Notes under the pieces: generated by a model
What the model was told of the DNA's origin: nothing
What the model saw: the letters and a program-made list of their open reading frames with translations, nothing else
Databases searched by the model: none
In this document: positions 57,140 to 64,000 of the stretch, in pieces
How positions within the stretch are numbered: the first letter of the stretch is position 1
Layout of the letters: every line of letters begins with the position of its first letter
Translations under genes and position numbers: made by a program
NCBI GenBank assembly: GCA_027886185.1
Contig: WOAB01000506.1
Span: forward strand, 3,348,001-3,412,000
Length of the DNA stretch: 64,000 nucleotides
Origin: Rheum nobile
Lineage: Eukaryota > Streptophyta > Magnoliopsida > Caryophyllales > Polygonaceae
Direction of reading: 5' to 3'

Positions 57140-58929
57140 TGATAAGTGCTATTTTGGAGCACATATCTAGGGATTATTACCAGGTTTGATGCGCCATTTG
57201 GATGGATTTAGAGCACAATCGTGGATTATGGAGTTAGAGTGGAGAAGTGAAGAAATCATGAGATTTATAGAGGTTTGAAGTGTATTGAAGAGTAGAAGAA
57301 CAATTTGCTGAATTCAAATGGTTCGTTCTCTCTACTAAGATGTCCAAATGAAGTGATTCCAATTCGAGGAGTTAGATTTTGAAGTCTATTGCAAGTCCTC
57401 AAAATATGAGCGCAATCCGAGTTAGGAATCAAAAGTTATGGCGTTTTTACTAAAGTGTTGCAGAAGCTGAAAAGTCACCACCCCGCGCCAGAAGCCACCG
57501 CGACCCGGCGGTGGGTCTCAGAGAAGGATGCCGCCCCGCGGTAGGAAGCACCGCCCCACGGTGGGAGCTGGCGCCTCGCGGCCAACATTAAGCGAACAAC
57601 TAATTAATTACAAGTGCCGCGTGATTGCTGGAATTGGAAGGGAGTTTGGGCCGAGTTGAGGAGGAAAGGCCCAAGGAGAGTTCGGCCCACGTGAAGGAGG
57701 AAAAGGGCCCAAATTGGAGGAAAAAGACCACGTGAAGAAAGGCCCATGAAGCCGCGTGAAATGCTGAAGAATTGAAGCGATGCGTGAATTGAAGAAGCGG
57801 AGTGATGACGTCGCCATGACGTCAGCGTGCTGATGCTTGCAAATTGGAATTGGGCCGATGGAGAAGTTGGGCCGTGCTGGTGCTGAAGCTGTTGTTGAGC
57901 TGGGCCGAACCGAGAAGAAGCTGCTTGCGAGAGAACACGAGAATTGGCGAGCAGCTGTTGCACGAGAAGACGGGAATTATTTCCCCTAGTTTCGTTCGTT
58001 TATTTCCTTTAATGACTTTATTATTATTTCCTTTCATTATTTTTACAATCTTTTAGAATTAGGTTAAATACTCTTTGTTTTCCTAGTTTTCAGAATTAAG
58101 TTTTTACAGAAGTTTTAGTTCGTAGTTTTGCCTCCGGGGTTCCAACCCATGGAGAACTAAACACCTTTGTTCTACTAGACGTTTGAAGCAATACAGTTGA
58201 TGTGGTTGTGAGATTTCTATTCCTTGTTCTTATTCTTATGTGTGTTGGTTTGATTCTCTTGGTTATATTGATTATTGATTTATCGTTATTCTTCATAGTC
58301 TGGCCAGCTAGGTTGAATACTATTTATCAATTGCTAGGATTGCATATAGGGGTTCCGAGTGCATATCTAGTGGCAAACACAATTGTACGTATAGGGGTTC
58401 CGAGCGTACAATTGTGAGTGAGAATCATTGCATGTTAAGTAGGGGAGTGAGTACTTGTACGTCTTTCTACTTGCATGTATCCTATATCCTTGTATGCATT
58501 GCTATTGCTGTGTTGGTGCTAAAGTACGCTGACAACTGTGAGAATCAGTGGTACTTTATCATTGGCATAGTAATAAGTCTATCGATAACTGTGAGAATCG
58601 GTAGTACTTAAGATCAGGGTGGGAACAACCATAAGAATAGTTAAAGAACTTGGATTTAATAGATTTCAGTGATCGACTTATATCTCTGTATTGTGGATCT
58701 CGTTCTAGTAGAACTACTTTCCCCATTCATATTTTCTCATCAACCACACTTGTTTGCTTTGTTTTGCTTGATAACCAAAAACCCCTTTGCTTGTTACTTT
58801 GCATGCTTACTAACACATGAATTGTTCACTTCCTCCCTGTGGATTCGACCCTTGCTTGCCTCTACTACTTGTTTAGGTTTGTTTAAGATTTTATTTGTTT
58901 AGGTGTCACGACGACAAACGCACCTATCA
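57140..58929 (+). mobile_element. Solo LTR (1790 bp) inside the MULE
   Basis: Starts TGATAAGTGCT, ends GCACCTATCA, with the perfect target duplication ACGAT (57135-57139 and 58930-58934). It lies between the 3' ends of the transposase and PMD genes. Related to the solo LTR at 17469-18665. It contains a CpG-rich block (57478-57592) like that of the solo LTR at 38425. Short ORFs inside are chance. Confidence 0.9.
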
Positions 58930-59103
58930 ACGATCTATTCCAAACATCCCTAAATCCAAACAACTCATAAAAAACATTCATTCAAGAGTCATAGCTTTCA
59001 TAATTTTCATAACCCAAACAAGTCATCACAAACATTCAAATACACTCATAACATCCATAAAATGAAACAAGTTTAATCCTGAAACAAGTCTAAAACCACT
59101 TCC

Positions 59104-61524
59104 TCAATGATTGGGAAGGAAGGGATACATATGCTCAAACGACCGGCGTACAGACTCTGCTACATCTTCACATTCATGGTTGCGATGTTGCTCAAGCTCA
59201 TTGTACACCCGATCAAATGCCTGCACACAACACAAAAACGTTGATGCGTAATAAAATATTATGGATAAGATTTAACCAAACATTAAACAAAAGAGCAAAA
59301 CAGTCAAATTCGTACCCGTGTCGCGTCCTTAATGGTAGGGGGGTTGACGAATGGATGTGTACGTGGGATGTACCATTCCATGTAATCATCACTGCAGTCA
59401 TGGCCTTGCTGGATTGGAGGGCCCATCGCATCCAGGGTCATGGAATGTACATTCTGTGCATCCCATGCAAATCGAGCAGCGTCGTACTCAACCTTGTAGC
59501 TGGTAATCTTTACTGCTCTCCAAGCCCGTAGAGGCTCTATAGGAGCTCGTGGAATCTGTTGCACACGGCGAAACTGTCTCGCCACACGGTCTGGCATGTA
59601 CGGCTCGGTTATCCACAGACACGAGATAACTCCATGGAAGCGAGTAGGAGCGAATCTCGGATCGCTGAAATCAATCGTACCGTACGGACTCCAATCAACC
59701 TAAAAAAACTTATCTGTTAATACGAACGACATCCAAGCAACATAAACATAAATATATGTACATACCATGTCCGCAGTCATCGTATCGAGCTCCACTCTGT
59801 AGTTTCTCATCGGGTAGGGTTTCTCGGTCAGGTCCCATCGAGTAGCGTAGGCGACCGCTTCATCAGAGTTCCAATGTCTACTCAATGCAGGTCTGAACAT
59901 GGGGAAATACTGATATATCCATGCCTGAAACAGAATTTACACAAGCAATCATTGTTATTGAATAAATACAGATACAGCAATAAGGTGAAACTGAGGGTTT
60001 TTTTAATTTAGAAAAATACCTGAATCAGAGTATAGCACGTGGACATCACTCTCGCTTCCTTTCTTGTGCACTCACCCAAGCTGCGGTACACGTGAGCAAG
60101 AACGGCAGCACCCCATGCATATTCACTACTGCACGAGTGATCCTCCAGAAACAGCTGATAGTAGAGCGGCAATCTGTGCTGGGTCTTGTCCGGAAATAGG
60201 CAAGAGCCCAACAAGTGTAGTAAGTACCCAGAAGCACGCTTCTCGTCATTCAGACCCCTACAATGCCTTTGGAAGAATTCAGCAACTACAGTAGCAGATG
60301 ACACATCCTGAGCAGCCAACCCAAAGAATCCCGTTGCCTGAGCCACCACCGCCTTCTTCAAATCAGTCACCGTCAGAGAACCCCGTGGAGGTGCTAAGTC
60401 TCTTCCATGGATGTTGAGCCCAAGGATCAACAATACGTCATGGAGAGTTATGGTCATCTCTCCCCATGGCATATGGAACGAGCTGGTCTCAGGTTGCCAC
60501 CGCTCAACAAACGCAAGAAGCAGCGTCTCGTGCACATGCTCATGTATCACATGCGGAATATGACACAAGCCTGAACTCTGTGCCAGATTACCCCATGGCG
60601 TTGACGACTCCAGGCGCCATGCGCGTGTCTGCTTGCCTCGTTGCTGAAACTTCAACGGTGGGACAAGCTACAGACATTTGCATTTTTAAACTAGTGTAAG
60701 CAGTCGCTTTGACATATTTATATAAAAACGTAAAATGAAAAGAATAAGGTTTTTCATGCAACTTACAATGCGCTGATAAATGGTGTACGCTTGGTGATTG
60801 GCAAAACCCTTCAACAGCTCGGGATTCTCTGGACCTCCATAGACTCTGATCTGTAATTCCGGCTCATATCTCCCCTTTTTTTTGCTTCGGGGTGGTCTTG
60901 CCTGCGAAGAGGTGCCTTCTTGTTGCTCCTCGTCCGCATCATCATCATCAGGTTGAGCTCTTGGAGCCCATGCCTGATTGTCTTCCTCCTACATGTTTTT
61001 AAACAAATGATAAGCAATTACATTTTTTTCATACAATCATATTTACATATATTAGGGCTACTTACCATATTCAGCGGTGCATTCGGGTTGACCCCCAAGC
61101 TCTCCCACAGATTGTAATCCATGTCGTCATTTGCGCCGCCTTCATAATATAAGGGGTTGTGATGCGACGTGGACCCGTGAGGGCTCTGATGGGCGATTGG
61201 GCTCTAGTGCTGACTCTGCTGGGGTGGTGGCAGACTCAATGAAGGACCATAATAGTTATTCTGATCGATCGTATCAGAATAACAATGGAGTGGACTCACG
61301 TTGTACTGTGGGTACAACTGCGGGTCCGAATATGCAAGGCCTCTCGCCACATAAGATGGCCCAAACGGGAACACAGGGGGGTCAGCATAGCCCGCCTGCC
61401 TGTGCCCTCCCGCATCTTGGGCAACACCCGCAAACCTACGAGATAGCTCACGCTCAGTCCGATATGAAGCAGCCCGAACGAGGTCTCGTCTGACTCTACG
61501 CCTCGTTCTCTCACCAGGCTCCAT
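59104..61524 (-). pseudogene. Plant mobile domain (PMD) gene, MULE passenger
   Basis: Six exons on the minus strand (61524-61066, 60988-60767, 60667-60020, 59924-59766, 59699-59316, 59220-59104) have GT-AG ends and join to 663 codons (662 aa). One TAG (61204-61206, codon 107) is the only break. After an Arg-rich start (MEPGERTRRRVRRDLVRAAS) and a low-complexity region, exon 3 begins the PMD at codon 228 (FVERWQPETSSFHMPWGEMT, ITLHDVLLILGLNIHGRDL), which runs to about codon 560 (WIYQYFPMFRP, PYMPDRVARQFRRVQQIP, DYMEWYIPRTHPFVNPP). PMD proteins such as MAIN/MAIL1 act in heterochromatin silencing with PP7-like phosphatases; PMDs are common in plant transposons. A restart after codon 107 would still keep the whole domain. 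Confidence 0.88.
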
Positions 61525-61689
61525 CTACCACAATAAACAATCTGATAAAGTTTTTAAACATATCCAACAAACCCTAAACCCTTTCATACAAATCCATCAA
61601 AATTTCAAATTTCATACAAATGTCTAAAATACCCTAAACATACATATGCAAATTTTTATTTTTGTGAAAAGAGTAGTCGCTGGAAAGTC

Positions 61690-62330
61690 ATCGCCGGGAG
61701 GCCAACAGCACGTAACGCTTGTTCTCTGACCACACGTTACGCGCCGAAGCCAACAGCTCATAACGGTTGGAAGGCTTCCCCTCGTTACGTGTTGTGCAAT
61801 GGCAATTCACCGGATTGCGACCGGCGATATTTCACCGGCAATTCCGGCGACAATTCCGACGACAATTCTAGATTCCGGCGACGCCTTATCTTTCAACATT
61901 TCTTAAAAAATTCAAATTTATTTAATAAATCTACCTAAAAATACCTAAAATAACACTACCTCATACAAAGATACCTTTAAAATTCACACTAATTCACAAA
62001 CATTAAACATAAACACTTAACTACTTCTAAATTAACAAAAAACAACTAATATTTCAAGAGATGGAATGTAGTGTAACTAACCTTGGATGATTGTGTAACG
62101 GGAGAGATTTGTTGATTCTTAACGAACCGATACCAATGGCACGTAACGAGAGAGGTTTAGGGTTCGATTTCTGTTTTTTGAGTGAGCAGCGGAGGAATGG
62201 AGGAGAAGGGAGAGAGTTCTGTTTTTAAATCCAGGGTTGGTCCGTCGCGTTACGCTTGAAGCTTCATGGAGCGTTACGTGAGGAGCTTCATTCAGCGTTA
62301 CGTGAGGAGCTTCATGGAACGTTACGTCTC
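61690..62330 (-). promoter_or_regulatory. CGTTACGTG motif cluster at the right MULE end
   Basis: CACGTAACGC (61709), CACGTTACGCG (61731), CTCGTTACGTG (61790), CACGTAACGAG (62139), CGTTACGC (62248), then GCGTTACGTGAGGAGCTTCA twice (62271, 62296) and ACGTTACGTC (62318). This is the upstream region of the PMD gene and the subterminal part of the element. Confidence 0.55.
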
Positions 62331-62369
62331 TACCCTATGCGATGAAAGACAATTTTGGATATGCGCTGA
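62320..62369 (-). repeat. MULE right terminal inverted repeat
   Basis: Mirror of 51631-51680; outermost part GCGCATAT on the minus strand. Confidence 0.6.
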
Positions 62370-62371
62370 AT

Positions 62372-62990
62372 AGTATGGCCCCAGTTGACAGTAGATATAG
62401 TACACATTTAAAGTGGTCCGTGTTCGATTCCTCTTGCGAGCTCCCGTACCTTTTTCATCAATTTTATGAGCCAAACTCATGTGGGACTCTCCTGCATTCG
62501 GCTTGTTCTTTACATAAAAAAGTTATATTGATTTATGTTTCTCGATTCTAATGACTTTAATTTCCATTTTTTCTTCCATTTATTTATATTTTATTTTTAT
62601 GCTCCTATTCTTTAGTATTAAAGTGAAAACCAACGAGAACACGTACTTTATTATTAGGCTTGAATCTACTTTTTAATTTAAAAAAAAATTGAGTTTGAAA
62701 ATGATCAAGTTTTACCCATAGTTTCAATTGATATATTAAAATTGAAGTAAAAATATATGCAAAAAGTTATGGTGTGGAAGGACCAATTCAGAAGAACAAT
62801 ACATGTTTGTAATAAATTATTATTAATTTGTAATTTATTTTGTGAGAATTTATTTGTAGTTTCTAGTAAATATATGATAAACATTAAGATTTAAGTAAAT
62901 TGGTCGTTTTCTAAGTAAATTAACACTACTCTAATTATGAAAATAAATTTAATTTCTACATCGGGCCTCCAAATTCATTGAACGGCCCTG
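62372..62990. other. Right arm of the hAT-like insertion, no gene seen
   Basis: AT-rich sequence ending in the CAGGGCCGTTC-type terminus. A 69-codon ORF (62342-62551) has no motif. Confidence 0.45.
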
Positions 62991-63876
62991 CCAATTCATC
63001 CAGTGGACTTTCCGTTTGTCGCTGCCATCACCCCACCAAAATTTACACATGAGTTGCTCAACATCATGACAAAGCCTAACTTGGAGAGCAAAACAAGACA
63101 CAGTGTATGTCGGGATAGGGATAGGGACTTTTCCTTCTAGCCACTCAACTTCATCACGATACGCTCCTTGATCTACTTGAAGATGACCTTCTTCGATCGC
63201 CCCATCATAGTTGGTAAACCCATATAGTTCTCATGCCTCTCGACCTCGCAAACACCAAGGATTTGTTGAATCTCTACTCTTTGATCCGCGCTCACATATT
63301 TGCAAAATGAAAGTTCAGATTTTGCGAAGTGTACTTGTTGGCACAACGCAGCTCCATAGGCATGGAGAATGTTAATAATTTTAGTGCTTTGTTGACAAGT
63401 CAACCTAGCAAACTGTACACAGTCATCCGCAAAAAACAAGTGAGAAATCGAGGGAGCATTAATGTCTTGGATACGCCCCAGTTGTTCACTAGTCTGTAAC
63501 ATTCCAGATAGACCTATAGCGCAGAGAAGAAAAAGATATGGTGACAAAGGGTCGTCATGTCTCAGACCCCAAGATGGATGAAAAACCAGGGTGGGGCATC
63601 CATCCAAAAGGACTAAGAAGAAAACAGAAGAGACACATCGCATCACCAGAGCAACCCACTCCTCAGCAAAACCCAGCCGACACATGCAGTGTTCAAGGAA
63701 ACTCCATTCTACCATGTCATATGCCTTGGCCATATCTAATTTCAGCGCTAGAAAGCCCTTTCTTCCTCCCTTCTTAGTCTTCATGTAGTGAAATAGCTCA
63801 AACGCATCAAGAACATTGTTAGTGATCAACCTGCCTGGTGCAAAAGCACTCTGGCAATGGAAGACCAACTTCCCCC
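62991..63876 (-). pseudogene. LINE reverse transcriptase, upstream part
   Basis: The frame starts in QSAFAPGRLITNNVLDAFEL (5' truncated) and contains ALKLDMAKAYDMVEWSFLE, GLRHDDPLSPYLFLL (consensus GLRQGDPLSP changed), HLFFADDCVQF with an intact catalytic FADD, and YMGLPTMMGRSKK. After a frameshift near 63170 it continues to FWWGDGSDKRKVHWMNW at the insertion point. It is the 5' part of the LINE that resumes at 51497. Confidence 0.88.
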
Positions 63877-63885
63877 TATGTGCAT

Positions 63886-64000
63886 ATTTATTAAAAGTGA
63901 ACATTTTAACTAAAGTGCATGTTGAGTATGCTAATTAAAGTACATATTTATCTAGAGTGCATGTTTAATGTGCTAAAATACTCTACATCTGGACAAAAAC
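63886..64000. repeat. GTGCATGTTTAGTATG-type repeat tract, right part
   Basis: AAAGTGCATGTTGAGTATGCT and relatives continue the tract seen at 44758-44907. Confidence 0.6.

Larger units (their letters stand above)
51631..62371. mobile_element. Large Mutator-like element with three genes
   Basis: About 50-bp terminal inverted repeats (51631-51680 and 62320-62369, roughly 70 percent alike: GCGCATA, CTTTCA, ATAGGG, AGACGT blocks) bound a 10.7-kb unit, 8.9 kb without the solo LTR at 57140-58929. Inside are a GRF zinc-finger gene (minus), a transposase-OTU gene (plus) and a PMD gene (minus, convergent with the transposase). A clear 9-11 bp target duplication was not found. CGTTACGTG-like motifs crowd both ends. 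Confidence 0.75.
51498..62990. mobile_element. Insertion in the LINE with hAT-like ends, holding the MULE
   Basis: LINE sequence CCAATTCA is present on both sides (51490-51497 and 62991-62998), an 8-bp target duplication in the shared Met-Asn-Trp codons. The ends read TAGGCCCATCC on the left and, on the minus strand, CAGGGCCGTTC on the right, compatible with hAT termini. Outside the MULE only about 130 bp (left) and 620 bp (right) remain, with no transposase. Confidence 0.6.
44908..63876 (-). mobile_element. 5'-truncated LINE split by two large insertions
   Basis: The A-run at 44908-44916 (minus strand) marks the 3' end. TATGTGCAT at 44899-44907 and 63877-63885 is the likely target duplication, and the flanks belong to one repeat tract. 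RT lies at 63876-63000; the frame FWWGDGSDKRKVHWMNW stops at 62991 and resumes at 51497 (MNWKRMCRP). It breaks again at the copia element (45860-50905), on whose two sides lie the two halves of the zf-RVT region. Without the insertions the LINE is about 2.4 kb. Confidence 0.82.

Noticed and set aside
57604..57963. A 119-codon Gln/Ser-rich ORF
   Set aside because: It lies in a solo LTR and has an ORF shadow on the other strand.

Overview
The window is nuclear DNA of a eudicot plant: GT-AG introns, CCCTAAA telomere-type repeats, 5S-derived Cassandra sequence, plant Ty1/copia and Ty3/gypsy elements, L1-type LINEs, Helitrons and Mutator-like elements (MULEs). It is gene-poor. I can support one intact host gene; almost everything else is transposable-element DNA, much of it nested. 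The species cannot be named from the sequence. REGION BY REGION: 1-3714 is a non-coding Helitron-like element. 3805-4556 is an inverted-repeat element around a degenerate ~24-bp repeat array. 6632-10013 (minus) is a 12-exon gene for a 319-residue YbaK/ProX-type aminoacyl-tRNA deacylase-like protein, with every splice junction in frame. 10272-11132 holds a long direct-repeat pair. 11544-16832 is a non-autonomous LTR retrotransposon (839-bp LTRs, TSD TGGAG) transcribed on the minus strand but carrying an intron-containing gene on the plus strand. 17281-18883 is an inverted-repeat element holding a solo LTR. 19770-25947 is a Russian doll: a Harbinger-like inverted-repeat element around hAT-like ends around a Helitron (20192-25309) that captured pieces of three host genes (CCS52A/FZR, BRUTUS, and an SRRM-like plant protein). 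26321-35556 (minus) is a LINE bounded by a 17-bp TSD with a second LINE fragment inside it. 36888-43936 is a Ty3/gypsy element lacking RT, RNase H and integrase, interrupted in gag by a 2.4-kb solo LTR. 44370-44757 is a Cassandra TRIM remnant. 44908-63876 (minus) is one LINE split by two later insertions: a copia element (45860-50905) and an 11.5-kb block (51498-62990) with hAT-like ends that contains a large MULE (51631-62371), itself holding a 1.8-kb solo LTR. THE MULE is the most interesting object. It carries three genes: a small GRF zinc-finger/coiled-coil protein (intact, 137 aa), a MULE transposase fused through an AT-hook linker to an OTU cysteine-protease domain (975 codons, five in-frame stops but no frameshift), and a convergent 6-exon plant mobile domain (PMD) gene (662 codons, one stop). 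About twenty copies of a CGTTACGTG-like motif cluster at the element ends and in front of the transposase and PMD genes. The nonsense codons in the decayed genes here are nearly all TAA or TAG, which fits C-to-T decay of methylated DNA. All exon coordinates and reading frames were worked out by hand from the sequence; family names rest on motif recognition, not on a database search.
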